NCBI GenBank assembly: GCA_022494885.1
Contig: JAGVSM010000193.1
Coordinates: 62,001 to 126,000, forward strand
Length of the DNA: 64,000 nt
Direction of reading: 5' to 3'
DNA from: Micrasema longulum
Lineage: Eukaryota; Arthropoda; Insecta; Trichoptera; Brachycentridae
The translations under genes and the position numbers were made by a program. The notes under the pieces were generated by a model. The model saw only the letters and a list, made by a program, of their open reading frames with translations. It did not search any database and was not told the origin of the DNA. This document shows positions 1 through 11,246 of the stretch, in pieces (the first letter of the stretch is position 1; every line of letters starts with the position of its first letter).

Positions 1-544
1 TTAAAACATATCTACATCAATAACAATTTTCAATAACTATTTTTGATAATAAATAATCTATGAAAAAAAATGACAAATTAACTAGTGATTTACGATGTAT
101 ATTGTTGAATCAAATAAAGCATTTATAAAAAACGTGAAAAAACTGTTTAAAATATTCACAATATAAAAAAGACAAGAAAAGCACAAAAAAAATATCAATA
201 ATCCTTAAATCTAATAATAATTTAAAGGTCTGACATACTGCTGTCTTCTGCTTGTCTGTAATTGATTTCGCCATCCCTGATGATGCGATGCACCCACTCA
301 CTTTCTTTAGTAACTATTTTTAATAAATCGCGCCCGGAATAAATTAATAATTATTTTTATAACACAAATTAATCAAAAATAGCAAAGAGTAATTATTTTT
401 TACTGTCACTTTTATTAAACCGACATTTTGATTTTTAATTTCAATCAAATCGAACCAACACTCACTTTGAACACTCCCGAGATTTAAAAATAATTATTAT
501 TGTGCAAAATTTAAAAAAAACGCCAGAATTATCTTTGGCAGGGC

Positions 545-660
545 ATGTGGTGAATGCCTAAGACGTTTGCTAAACGTACTGAATTTTCGGGTTCGATTTT
601 GAGCCAGGTCACGATTACATTTCTTTAAGCCTGGGTGTTAGCATTTACAAACCGCTCCCG
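545..660 (+). repeat. Degenerate tRNA-like SINE segment in the left arm
   Basis: The order is a box-A-like stretch, then GGGTTCGATTTTGA (a damaged box B near 594), then TTTAAGCCTGGGTGTTAGC. The last motif corresponds to the CTCAAGCCTGGGTGCTCTG body of SINE-B at 8728, so this is probably an old relative of that family. The mirror copy is near 6960-7075. Confidence 0.5.
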
Positions 661-917
661 AAAATAAATGTACTTTATTTTTAAAACAATATTTTTAGAA
701 AACGCGAGGGGGCAATTATTTTTATTTTTACTGATTAAACCGATTTAAGTTTGTTTTACTATTAATTACACTTTGTTACACTCGACATTGGATAAGTTCC
801 AATTCGGCCCATCTCGACACAGGACTGTTAGTCCCGTGGAGTTGGGACTTATGTCTCAAATAATGTACAATACTTATGTACGTAAATAAATAATTCAAAT
901 AACAAAATCGCCGATTT

Positions 918-1000
918 GGCGGATAACGTGGTCTAACGGCTAAGACGATGCCTCATTCACGTTTGTGTATTCGGGGTTCGATTCCCGATTCTTTAAAACA
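918..1000 (+). repeat. tRNA-like segment in the left arm
   Basis: A box-A-like GTGGTCTAACGGCTAAG is followed at tRNA spacing by a perfect box B, GGTTCGATTCC, near 979. The 3' side does not pair with the 5' side to make an acceptor stem, so it is a tRNA-derived repeat rather than a working tRNA. The mirror copy is at about 6620-6702. Confidence 0.6.
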
Positions 1001-2192
1001 GTAGGATTGTTACAATTATTAACACGACACTTCTCACTTCACTTACTAACACAAAAAAAAACATTTTTAAAACGGTCGGATGTTACGCTGGATTTTAATA
1101 GTAAAATTTGAACAATTTATTTTTAAAGAGAAAAATTGCCACCCCAGTACACCACTTTTTGTACGAACATCAGCAACCATATGCTTATTATTATTAAATG
1201 AATAAAAAAAATATTCGCTAAACCACCAACTTTTTGTTAAAAAACTTTTTCAAAATACGGTATTTTTACACGCGTGCGACGCGATCGAATTTTCGAGAAG
1301 AACTGACCACAAATTACAATCTTTGTATGAAAATGTTTTTTCTCTGACTTTATTTCTTACCTTTTCGCACTATCTCCCTCTAATATCTGTCAAAAAAAAA
1401 TAAAAACATAAACTCGACAGCCATAAATCAAAAAAAAAAAAAATGAAATCTCAAATGTCAAAATGAAACGCTCTAAACAAAGGTTTAATTACGTTTTATC
1501 AATTACTTAAAATTGAATTTATTAGTATTATTCTTTCACAATATGGGTTGGTGTGCGTATTTAATACCCCTTTCCTTAAGTTATTTCATTTTTGCCTTTT
1601 TTCAATTGAATTTATGAATGAAAAATGCTTTATTACGTTAGTAAAATTGATATATTACAATTTATTTTTTAAAATACATTATATGGAGCAAACACAATTG
1701 TCATTCAATGTTTATTTTATATTAAAGAAAAGGTTCCATAATTAATTGTTCAGTAATTCGGTAAAACAGCGGTGATCTAATTAAATCATAAAAAATAATT
1801 ATTAACACAGATTGACATTCGCAGGGTTCACTGTTTGAGAATCACCGGGATTCTGTTTGCACTTGAAGGATGAGATTTACGACCGCGCACCGGAATTCGA
1901 CAAAGGGACAAATATCTGGTGTTAAGATTATGCTCGGGCATGGAAGGTTGATAAAACTTCCTAGCAAATCAAGTACGGAAGGGCTCAAATAAAAGCGCAC
2001 ATTCGTATTAATTGCTTAGTGATTATTATGCAACTCATTACTTGAATTTCCCTCAAGAATAATCTTAGGAAGCTGACTAAGTACATGAGTTATTCCAAAA
2101 TGCATGAAAGCGGCTGCTTGTAGCTTAGTCAAACCTCCGTGGGATTAACCCTTCTGGAGTGCTGAGAGCCATCTTCCAGTACCAGGACTGTT

Positions 2193-2470
2193 CCAAAATA
2201 CATGAAAGCGGTCTGATAGCTGAGATAAATAACTCTGCCTTCTATAGCGGGTGCACGATCTTTTATATGCGAACTTTGGTGACTATTCTGGTGGGGATGT
2301 TTTCCTTCAGGCCTTCGCAGGGGATGAAACGCGCAGGGGTAGCCGGTCAGCTGCGATGTCAGAAGAGTAACGTTGTGGGGCTGAGATAGCGATTCATGTG
2401 CAAAAAAATCATAGGTACCCATTTCGGCCGCACGTTTCAATTATACTTTATACACAAGTATTTGGACAAA
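2193..2470. other. Start of the inverted-repeat spacer, unassigned
   Basis: Single-copy within this window and moderately GC-rich compared with its surroundings. Open frames run on both strands, but neither translation is recognised. It directly precedes a LINE fragment and may be more of that element. Confidence 0.3.
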
Positions 2471-3142
2471 GACAAAGACTCAGATTATGTGCAACAAATC
2501 CAGTCCTGACCCTGATCAGCCTCTCTATAATAATGGACAGAGGATTGAGAAAGTTGACAGCTTTAAATACTTGGGAGTACACATAACTGAGGATGGAAAC
2601 ATGCATAAAGAGCTCGCAACCCGCCTAGGAATTGCTGGAGCAACTATTAACATGATGCGTGTTGTCTGGAACTCTAGTCTATACTCGGTCAAAACGAAAT
2701 GCTGATTATTCAACTCTTGTATAATGCCAGTTCTCCTATATAAGTATGAATCTTGGCACCTTACCAAAGCTCAAAACACCAAACTTCTGAGTTTTGAGAG
2801 TAAGTGCTTGAGAAGAATATTAGGTATAAGGTGGTTCGATTTTATAACTAACATTGAAGTGCGAGAACGGACGCAGCAGCCTCCCATAACGAGCGTCTTG
2901 AGGATGGGGCGGTGGACCTGGCTTGGACATGTGCTGCGCATGCCTCAGTAGAACCTAAACCCTAGTTGCCTCTTCTTTAAACCTGCGGGATCACGCCGTC
3001 TTGGAAGGCCGTCTATGACGATCCTTAGGCTTTATTCTGCGGGATTAAGGGGCGCTGGATTGACATGGGAAGAAGCGAGAGTGCTGGCTGGTGATAGGGT
3101 CTCCTGGAGGCAACTGGTGATGTCCACATGCTCCTCTTAGGA
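2470..3142 (+). mobile_element. LINE ORF2 C-terminal fragment (RTE-like, tentative)
   Basis: The translation holds the reverse-transcriptase thumb and C-terminal motifs common in insect non-LTR elements: FKYLGVHITEDG, then [37 protein letters not shown] and TWEEARVLAGDRVSW. Stop codons interrupt it after VKTKC (near 2703) and after RMPQ (near 2949), so it is dead and 5'-truncated. Related copies are at 14285-14860 (minus) and 58738-59250 (plus). Clade assignment from the C-terminus alone is uncertain. Confidence 0.8.
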
Positions 3143-3599
3143 GCGGATGCGGAAAAGAAGATTGGGACAAGACAAGTAATCGAACTGGGAAGAAATAAAT
3201 GGTCAGGACGAGCGACCGATTACCCCTCCACTTTACGAACCCTGCCCCAGGAGTGATGGCTCCGTGTCAACTTCTCACAAGCAATCCGAAACAAGAGTGT
3301 TTTCGGCAAATAGGCATTGCCATTGTTTATAAAACTAACATAATTCGGAAAAATCTGTGATTTTACAGTTAAGGGGTATGAGGGTTTCAACACTTGCAAA
3401 AAATACGCTTACATGTTGATATTGTTGATTTGACCGTTGAATTTTCGGAAACCACTTTATTTAACCCGGGATAAATGACTGTCTCAATTTACGGTGTGTG
3501 ATCAGTTCAACTTTGATTTTCAAGAAAGATAGGCCGGAGGTTGGGCTTATTCAGATACCAATATACATGTTACGAGTTAGAAACTAACTTAAATATATC

Positions 3600-3965
3600 T
3601 TCTCTTCAAGACCGTTGAAATAAATCCGACTTTCTAGTCCTGTTTAAAATTCTCAACTCACTCTTTGATGCGCCTGAACTACTGAGCTCAATAAAATTAA
3701 GTATTCCAACTAGAAACCTCAGACAAAACTTACTCTTTCATACCGATAACCATAGAACTAACTATGGTTTTCATTCTCCTATGCCCAGAATTCTTAGGTC
3801 TGCCAACAAACATACCAGTCTTGATTTCTTTGATAACAAGTTGTCTTCTTTCATACAATCACTGAATCAAATTCAATTATAAACATCTCTCTCCCACTTC
3901 TACTCCCACCAATGCTACTATATAACATTGTGTCTTTCTACTTTAACAAATAATAAAGCTCTATG
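3600..3965 (+). mobile_element. LINE 3' fragment (CR1/jockey-like, tentative)
   Basis: In translation it contains LFKILNSLFDAPELLSSIKL and then a tail of the type LRSANKH...LDFFDNKLSSFIQSL before a stop near 3881. The same C-terminal block occurs at 4319-4790 (minus), 44514-45470, 51003-51700 and 55541-56228. It is truncated at the 5' end. Confidence 0.65.
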
Positions 3966-4019
3966 GCTTGCTAAAATGACAAATTTCATCTAATTATATT
4001 GAAAAATGGATTAAGTTAT

Positions 4020-4215
4020 ACATGATTTTTTTTTCAAATGAAATATTTGCGTTCTTATGATTTACCCAAATATTCAATTTTAAGGGGCATTTTCAACAAG
4101 TTGTAAATAACTCACTATTATAAAATGGGAATTGAGTTGAAGTCGAGTGGGATTTGAACCACGGACCTTTGAGTTCTGAGTCCGAGACACTAGCTACGGG
4201 ACTACGACCCGATTC
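4020..4215 (-). mobile_element. SINE-A copy
   Basis: Minus-strand SINE. The head near 4215 has a tRNA-like region ending in a box B that reads GGTTCAAATCC in this copy; the consensus in other copies is GGTTCGAATCC. A body with AGTGAGTTATTTACAACTTG follows, then a tail ending in CATAAGAACGCAAATATTT. Other copies are at 10234, 37848, 53818 and 60845. Confidence 0.75.
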
Positions 4216-4318
4216 AATTATATCAACCCGAGTCTATGGCGTTCTTGAAGACGATGCAATTAGGTAAAAAAAACAGCAAAATGATCGCAATGTAAGGAAC
4301 ATCGAGACAAGATCCTAA

Positions 4319-4790
4319 CTATTTATTTAAAGCTCGTTTAAATTGCTGTAAACTTAAACCAAAAAAGTTTAGATCTTGTCTCGAGTTAACAATACGACAA
4401 AGACGGGTCATTGGAGAATTAAGGCCATGGTGTGTTCTATGCTGATCGATGAACAGTACTTCATTGTTTCTCAACCTATGAGTCAGAATAAGGAATTTTA
4501 CTTGTCCCAGTAATGGTGGCATATCAATTATACCATTTAGTATGCCGAACACTTATATGGAGTCAATATTAGTTCTACGTTTTTGTAAACTAGAAATATT
4601 TAACATTGACTATATCAGCATAAGAATAATTACCTCTCTCTAGTCTAGTCCGAGCATCCACGCTACTTTTTGAAGCGAGCAATGTTGGACTGATTCAATG
4701 TGATTTATGCGATTCACATAGAATGGAGACCAGACCACGGAGGCATATTCTAGGAGTGTGCACATGAGGTACCTACCTGTGAACCTGATT
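4319..4790 (-). mobile_element. LINE 3' fragment (CR1/jockey-like)
   Basis: The minus-strand translation gives LEYASVVWSPFYVNRINHIE and, after stops and frameshifts, a 77-codon open stretch (4552-4319) with RLRNNEVLFIDQHRTHHGLN and FFGLSLQQFKRAL. These are the final blocks of a reverse-transcriptase polyprotein. Several frame breaks make it a pseudogene. Confidence 0.7.
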
Positions 4791-5197
4791 TTATTGATTT
4801 ATTTATTTTATTTTCAGTTCACAAACAGTACAAGATATCACAATATAAATACAGTTAATAAAATAAAAAATAATAATACTAAACATCTTTCACCAATTAT
4901 ATGTGAACACTAATAGTCACAAAAGAAAAAATTGTATATAGACCAAAATTTAGTTTTCATTATATGTTATTAAAGCAGTTTATTAGAATTTATAAAAGAT
5001 TAATTTTAATAAAATTTAATTTAAGATAGATGCAATTTATACAATTGAATATAACTTTACTAGATTATTAATAAAGTCTCTTAGTAGTAATAAGTTTTTT
5101 TAAATGTATATCATTAATTATAGTAATAATAGTCGCAATAAAATAACATAAATAAATAACAATGCGTACTCTTATTTAGTGTATATGTTTTATTATT
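4791..5197. other. AT-rich stretch, no gene seen
   Basis: Low-complexity AT-rich sequence starting with TTTATTTATTTTATTTT. That start could be the reversed 3' tail of another LINE. No coding signal was found. Confidence 0.4.
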
Positions 5198-5265
5198 ACA
5201 ATATTTGAGTTTGTCCAAATGTTCGTAGACAAAATACTGGATTTCACCCCCTCGGGAGTCATTAA
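5198..5265 (+). repeat. FBS foldback end fragment
   Basis: Starts CAATATTTGAGTTTGTCC and ends with CACCCCCTCGGGAGTCATT. This is the foldback end of the FBS family, best seen at 53005-53466 and 33533-33967. The rest of the element is missing. Confidence 0.6.
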
Positions 5266-5427
5266 GATTGGATTATTTTTACTTTTTATTATTTTGACCA
5301 ACGAGCGCTTTATGATTATGAAAAAATTATAAATAAACTTATCAATGGAACTTCATGGTTTAGTTTTACTTTTTATTATTTAGACCAACGAGCGCTTTCA
5401 CTTAAGTAGGCATCTTCACCAGTCTTC

Positions 5428-7595
5428 AACAGTCCTGGTACTGGGAGATGGCTCTCAGCACTCCAGAAGGGTTAATCCCACGGAGGTTTGACTAAGCTAC
5501 AAGCAGCCGCTTTCATGCATTTTGGAATAACTCATGTACTTAGTCAGCTTCCTAAGATTATTCTTGAGGGAAATTCAAGTAATGAGTTGCATAATAATCA
5601 CTAAGCAATTAATACGAATGTGCGCTTTTATTTGAGCCCTTCCGTACTTGATTTGCTAGGAAGTTTTATCAACCTTCCATGCCCGAGCATAATCTTAACA
5701 CCAGATATTTGTCCCTTTGTCGAATTCCGGTGCGCGGTCGTAAATCTCATCCTTCAAGTGCAAACAGAATCCCGGTGATTCTCAAACAGTGAACCCTGCG
5801 AATGTCAATCTGTGTTAATAATTATTTTTTATGATTTAATTAGATCACCGCTGTTTTACCGAATTACTGAACAATTAATTATGGAACCTTTTCTTTAATA
5901 TAAAATAAACATTGAATGACAATTGTGTTTGCTCCATATAATGTATTTTAAAAAATAAATTGTAATATATCAATTTTACTAACGTAATAAAGCATTTTTC
6001 ATTCATAAATTCAATTGAAAAAAGGCAAAAATGAAATAACTTAAGGAAAGGGGTATTAAATACGCACACCAACCCATATTGTGAAAGAATAATACTAATA
6101 AATTCAATTTTAAGTAATTGATAAAACGTAATTAAACCTTTGTTTAGAGCGTTTCATTTTGACATTTGAGATTTCATTTTTTTTTTTTTGATTTATGGCT
6201 GTCGAGTTTATGTTTTTATTTTTTTTTGACAGATATTAGAGGGAGATAGTGCGAAAAGGTAAGAAATAAAGTCAGAGAAAAAACATTTTCATACAAAGAT
6301 TGTAATTTGTGGTCAGTTCTTCTCGAAAATTCGATCGCGTCGCACGCGTGTAAAAATACCGTATTTTGAAAAAGTTTTTTAACAAAAAGTTGGTGGTTTA
6401 GCGAATATTTTTTTTATTCATTTAATAATAATAAGCATATGGTTGCTGATGTTCGTACAAAAAGTGGTGTACTGGGGTGGCAATTTTTCTCTTTAAAAAT
6501 AAATTGTTCAAATTTTACTATTAAAATCCAGCGTAACATCCGACCGTTTTAAAAATGTTTTTTTTTGTGTTAGTAAGTGAAGTGAGAAGTGTCGTGTTAA
6601 TAATTGTAACAATCCTACTGTTTTAAAGAATCGGGAATCGAACCCCGAATACACAAACGTGAATGAGGCATCGTCTTAGCCGTTAGACCACGTTATCCGC
6701 CAAATCGGCGATTTTGTTATTTGAATTATTTATTTACGTACATAAGTATTGTACATTATTTGAGACATAAGTCCCAACTCCACGGGACTAACAGTCCTGT
6801 GTCGAGATGGGCCGAATTGGAACTTATCCAATGTCGAGTGTAACAAAGTGTAATTAATAGTAAAACAAACTTAAATCGGTTTAATCAGTAAAAATAAAAA
6901 TAATTGCCCCCTCGCGTTTTCTAAAAATATGGTTTTAAAAATAAAGTACATTTATTTTCGGGAGCGGTTTGTAAATGCTAACACCCAGGCTTAAAGAAAT
7001 GTAATCGTGACCTGGCTCAAAATCGAACCCGAAAATTCAGTACGTTAAGCAAACGTCTTAGGCATTCACCACATGCCCTGCCAAAGATAATTCTGGCGTT
7101 TTTTTTAAATTTTGCACAATAATAATTATTTTTAAATCTCGGGAGTGTTCAAAGTGAGTGTTGGTTCGATTTGATTGAAATTAAAAATCAAAATGTCGGT
7201 TTAATAAAAGTGACAGTAAAAAATAATTACTCTTTGCTATTTTTGATTAATTTGTGTTATAAAAATAATTATTAATTTATTCCGGGCGCGATTTATTAAA
7301 AATAGTTACTAAAGAAAGTGAGTGGGTGCATCGCATCATCAGGGATGGCGAAATCAATTGCAGACAAGCGGAAGACAGCGGTATGTCAGAACTTTAAATT
7401 ATTATTAGATTTAAGGGATTATTGATATTTTTTTGTGCTTTTCTTGTCTTTTTTATATTGTGAATATTTTAAACAGTTTTTTCACGTTTTTTATAAATGC
7501 TTTATTTGATTCAACAATATACATCGTAAATCACTAGTTAATTTGTCATTTTTTTTCATAGATTATTTATTATCAAAAATAGTTATTGAAAATTT
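5428..7595 (-). repeat. Right arm of giant inverted repeat
   Basis: Reverse complement of 25-2192. The outer boundary falls after TTATTGAAAATT near 7595 and the inner boundary at AACAGTCCTGG near 5428; beyond both, the two sides diverge at once. In the 7340-7440 part there are about five differences from the left arm within roughly 60 bases, three of them A in the left arm against G here. The rest is nearly identical, which suggests recent origin or gene conversion. Confidence 0.9.
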
Positions 7596-8124
7596 GTAAA
7601 ATAATTCATTTAGCAATATTTTTTTTTTTCAATTAAAGTACATAAAATAATAACTTTTATACAACTCTGCGCAAGTATTTAATACCAATTTAAAAGCGAG
7701 ATTAGTGTAGAAGACCACATTTATTTTATTACCTTGATTTTAAAACTCATAGCACAGCAACATAAATATTTGAACGCATTGAATATTCCAGAACCTAAAT
7801 TTCGTTAAATAAATTTATTCAAGTGTGCCAAGTTTATTATATATGTATAAATAAAAATTGCGTAGTGCAGTAAATAAAACATGATAGTTTCATAAAAAAA
7901 CAGTTTCTTGTATGTTTCTTGTATTCTTGTATACTCATTGTGTATGTGTATATATATTATTCTATAGCATTATTTTATTGCCCTTGTTTGTCTTTGCGAC
8001 ATAGTTTAATGTTATTTTTCTTTAGTTTCTTGTATGTATGTTTGTTCATGTAAGTATTGTAATCGGCCCAGGCCAAATATATAACGTTTGGGGTGATATA
8101 CTCTGTGTTAACTATATTTCTTAA
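7596..8124. other. AT-rich stretch, no gene seen
   Basis: AT-rich sequence with simple poly-T and TTCTTGTAT repeats and no convincing coding frame on either strand. Confidence 0.4.
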
Positions 8125-8670
8125 AATACAGCTTGATTAGAGTGACATTTATCAGCAAAAGTGACGATATAACTTTGTAGCAACGTCTAAGAAGTTATTT
8201 ATATTGACACACGAAAAATCATTCGTATCTGGCGTGTTAATATATTTTTTTAATACAATGCTTGACACATAAATCAACATAAATATATAAAATCAGCTTT
8301 AAAACTCAAATAAACCTAATTATTAACAACGTTCTCAAGGTTACATCATTTTGCAAAAACGTTGAGATGGACAAATTGATCGAATAAAAAATAATTCATT
8401 TGATGTTGTTTATGAAAAAAGTATAAATGTCTTATTGGTGAATAATTGTTTTAAATACACTACAATAGGGCTTGTCTTTGCGTTTTTATATCATTTTTCG
8501 GAAACAGAGTTTCATGATTGCATGAAAAAACTGATAAAATTGATTTGATCGGTACATGATCGGTACATGATCAGTAATTTTCCATCACTATTGACATTAG
8601 TTTGGCAGCTGTCATTTTATTCAAGCCCGATTTTAAGGACTATAGGATATAATATCTAATTTTAAGGAAT
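8125..8670 (+). repeat. Interspersed repeat shared with 52690-53740
   Basis: From TTGATTAGAGTGACATTTATC through GGCAGCTGTCATTTTATTCAAG this matches 52710-53705 in the same orientation, with scattered differences. The second copy is split by an FBS insertion. No protein is recognised in it. It is probably a non-autonomous element or the remnant of one. Confidence 0.7.
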
Positions 8671-8727
8671 CTGTTAAAGACAGTAAAAATGAAATATAAT
8701 ACTATATATATTTGCATATACCATCGG

Positions 8728-8900
8728 CAGCCTCCGTGGTGTAGTGGTCAAGACGCTTGATTCACGCACGGAAGGTTCCGGGTTCGATTCCCGGTGAGAA
8801 CACAAAAATTAAAATGTGATTTTCTCAAGCCTGGGTGCTCTGTGATGTAATTCACCACTGTAATTAGGCCTCCTGGCCTGTTGTGGTGCAAAAAAAAAAA
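8728..8900 (+). mobile_element. SINE-B copy
   Basis: The tRNA-derived head has box-A-like TGGTGTAGTGGTCAAGACG and a perfect box B, GGTTCGATTCC. The body contains CTCAAGCCTGGGTGCTCTG, then ACCACTGTAATTAGGCCTCC, and ends in poly-A near 8890-8900. No acceptor stem forms, so it is a SINE rather than a tRNA. Other copies are at 26847 (minus), 49781 and 63041 (minus). Confidence 0.85.
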
Positions 8901-9243
8901 GTAATATACATAAAAATAAAGGCAAAAGAACACTCCCACTCGAGTTTTCACTCTATTGAGGTAGAAAAGTTACCTATTATCAATTGTGTATGTACAAACC
9001 ATTTGTAATTTTATACTTGTTTTGTCAACAATTTTTTTCAATACATAAATGAATAAAACATTAATTGATTATTTTTATTCCAGTAAATAAATTAATTTAG
9101 TATGATTATTTCATCATTTTAATTTAATTAATTGGGAACATTATTATTTTTTTAATATATTGAGTAGGGATATATTAATACATTTATTTAACATAAAACA
9201 AAATTACAAATTTACAGCCATAAAATTATAGTTATAAATAAAT
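8901..9243. other. AT-rich stretch, no gene seen
   Basis: No coding frame, RNA gene or repeat recognised from other parts of the window. Confidence 0.4.
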
Positions 9244-9470
9244 AAGATTAACAAATTACAACAGGGGTGGAGAATACATTGAATAAGGAAGTCTAGGCAT
9301 TAACAGGGCTTATGACCTGTCATTGGCTGGTTTGAGTGGCCACTTTACGCACTGTGTAACATTCACCATTTTGCCCTTATTTAATGTATTCTCCATCCCT
9401 GTTGTAATTTGTTAATCTTAATGACACCAGAAGAACATTTGGACAAACTTAAATATTGTAATAAATAATT
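9244..9470 (+). mobile_element. Short FBS copy with terminal inverted repeats
   Basis: AACAAATTACAACAGG begins an inverted repeat of about 40 bp whose partner ends at CCTGTTGTAATTTGTT near 9414. The core carries the FBS blocks CTTATGACCTGTCATTGGCTGG and TTTACGCACTGTGTAACATTC. A decayed foldback end (ACATTTGGACAAACTTAAATATTG) lies at 9433-9458. Confidence 0.7.
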
Positions 9471-9539
9471 AAGTTTTAATTTTTTTTTAAATACTAAGCA
9501 GAGGCGAATTAACTAGATTTAACTTTTAAATTAAACATT

Positions 9540-9728
9540 ACAGGCGTTGCCTAGTAGTATGAAGGTGAGATAATTGAATCACACGAATTATCCGCATAAA
9601 TAAAGTCTTCAACGCTTTAACTTCACAAATATAAACAGATGAAAGAATTGAAGGAATATAGATGTTCAAATATGGGCAGAATGCTGAATGTTACACAGTG
9701 TGTAAAGCGGCAACTTAAACCAGCCAGA
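9540..9728 (-). mobile_element. Partial FBS copy
   Basis: Minus-strand copy. It shows GGCGTTGCCTAGTA, then the reverse complement of the CTTCACAAACATCAACAGATG block and of the ACACTGTGTAACATTCA block. It is diverged and has no flanking duplication that I could see. Confidence 0.65.
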
Positions 9729-9779
9729 CGCCTAGACCTCTATATTACCTTTTCTAAAATGTAATATGTAGATAATAAC

Positions 9780-10233
9780 ATTTTTCTATACGCGGTTCGT
9801 CGAAAATATTTCGGTTTTCAAAACTCGGTCGCGGTTAATTTTTTAAAAGGCGAACGATATTCGCGTTTTCTTATTCAACGCAACAGTGTACTACAAGAAA
9901 TCAATATTGCTGAGCGCAATATGAGAGGTACAGAAGAAGACTGAATTTGTTGAGGAAAACGCAAGGTAAGTTCTTTTTTATACTAATAAACATTAATTGC
10001 AGATATGATAAATAAATAAAAGGACACAGAATAAAGGAATTGAATGAGTATATTCTGAAACAAGAATAATTCGAGACTTGTTATTTTACAGTAAGAAAAA
10101 TGAAGATTTTTTAATATTATTTTTGACATTAAGATAACATACAGTAAAACAGCCATATACTCAAAAACCGTTTAAAAGACTGAGGCTTTATCTATCGGCT
10201 TTCCCCTTACTAAAAAAAAATACCGTGTAATAA
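9780..10233. other. Intergenic stretch, no gene seen
   Basis: Includes a slightly CpG-richer patch (9785-9860, with TTCGTCGAAAATATTTCGG and TTCGCG words), then plain AT-rich DNA. No coding frame is supported. Confidence 0.4.
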
Positions 10234-10368
10234 AATTGGGTTGTGGTCCTGTGGCTAGTGTCTCGGACTCACGGACCTAAGGTCCGTGATTCGAATCGCA
10301 ATCTACCCCAAGCCGATTCCATTTTCTAATAGTGAGTTGTTTACAACTCGTTGAAAATACAATACAAC
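10234..10368 (+). mobile_element. SINE-A copy
   Basis: The head is GGGTTGTGGTCCTGTGGC, followed by GTCTCGGACTCACGGACC, a box-B-like GATTCGAATCG and the body AGTGAGTTGTTTACAACTCG. It ends about 70 bp before the LINE ORF1 start at 10437. Confidence 0.75.
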
Positions 10369-10436
10369 AATACTATTAGCTGTAAAAGTTCACTATATTT
10401 TTCTCTTGTCAAAATAATTATATTTTTAAAATTGAA

Positions 10437-11246
10437 ATGTCAACAAATCCCAAATCAAAAAGGAATTTAAGCAGAGACTCGCCCAAAACCTCGTTGGAAG
10501 TTGATATTCATGAAAAATCTTACATGAATATTTTATCTGAAATCACTTCCACAATTAAAAAAGAGTTCAAAAAAATTCGGGTAGAGCTTTTTGAGAAATT
10601 GAAGGATATTACCACATCCATCCAGTATTTATCCGAAAAATACGACAGCATCATAAAAATAAACGATAATCTCAATAAAAAGGTCAGTGAAATGTCTACT
10701 GATTATTCTCTCCTTAGTACATCATTCTGTCAATTAAAATCGAAACTTAATATAATGGAACAGTCGGCTAGAAATAATAACATTGAGATACAAATGGTAC
10801 CCGAAAGGAATACTGAAAATATTATTAATTTGTTTACTTCGCTTTGCCGCACAGTCTCTGTGCCTCTCAAAGTGGATAATATTATTACCTGCAGTCGAGT
10901 TCCAAAAGAAATAGAAAATAAAAGACCCAAGAACATTGTCATATCACTCACATCTCCCAGGGAACGTGATGTGATACTTGCAGCAGTACGTCAATATAAT
11001 AAGAAAAATACTACTAGTAAACTCAACACATCACACCTAGGAATCACAGGAACGACACAGCCAATATTCGTCCAAGAGCATCTTTCTTTTGAAAATAAAA
11101 TGATTTTTTCTGCTGCTCGATCTAAAGCGAAGTCTAAGAATTGGAAGTACTGCTGGACCAAAAATGGAAAAACATATATTCGGCGGGATGACTCGTCCGG
11201 TGCTCGAATTATTCTTAGTACTCAAGACCTTGATAAACTCACCTAA
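10437..11246 (+). CDS. LINE ORF1 protein, intact, FP-C-terminal-domain-like
   Basis: A 269-aa open frame with a plausible ATG and no internal stop. Residues about 25-115 are rich in K/E/I/L with heptad spacing and are predicted to form a coiled coil (IKKEFKKIRVELFEKLKD and onward). The second half matches the consensus of nucleic-acid-binding ORF1p proteins of insect non-LTR elements: EQSARNNNIEIQMVPE, then CSRVPKEIENKRPKNIVISL, RERDVILAAVRQY, IFVQEHLSFENKMIFSAARS and WKYCWTKNGKTYIRR. This domain family is related to the C-terminal domain of the baculovirus FP protein. ORF1p normally binds element RNA and acts as a chaperone. No endonuclease/reverse-transcriptase ORF2 follows. The frame is either a recently stranded ORF1 or a captured gene. 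Family level is fairly sure; function in this host is unknown. Confidence 0.8.
   Translation: MSTNPKSKRNLSRDSPKTSLEVDIHEKSYMNILSEITSTIKKEFKKIRVELFEKLKDITTSIQYLSEKYDSIIKINDNLNKKVSEMSTDYSLLSTSFCQLKSKLNIMEQSARNNNIEIQMVPERNTENIINLFTSLCRTVSVPLKVDNIITCSRVPKEIENKRPKNIVISLTSPRERDVILAAVRQYNKKNTTSKLNTSHLGITGTTQPIFVQEHLSFENKMIFSAARSKAKSKNWKYCWTKNGKTYIRRDDSSGARIILSTQDLDKLT

Larger units (their letters stand above)
25..2192 (+). repeat. Left arm of giant inverted repeat
   Basis: This 2.17-kb arm is repeated in reverse complement at 5428-7595; position i pairs with about 7620-i. Long stretches compared by eye (the 800-1200 and 1500-2190 parts) are identical. Differences cluster near the outer end, around 180-300, with single changes near 570 and 690. 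The arm contains two tRNA-like segments. Its inner end has a short direct repeat (TTCCAAAATRCATGAAAGCGG near 2092 and 2190). A 65-codon open frame at 1548-1745 is present identically in the other arm, but it has low complexity and no recognised domain, so I do not call it a gene. It could be a foldback-type transposon, a transposon with very long terminal repeats, or an inverted segmental duplication. Confidence 0.9.

Noticed and set aside
918..1000. Functional tRNA gene
   Set aside because: Box A and box B are present but the acceptor stem does not pair, and similar heads occur in dispersed SINEs. The same reasoning applies at 8728, 20672, 49781, 60298 and 63218.
1548..1745. 65-codon protein conserved in both arms of the giant inverted repeat
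   Set aside because: It is identical only because the arms are duplicates. The translation has no motif and is typical of AT-rich DNA.
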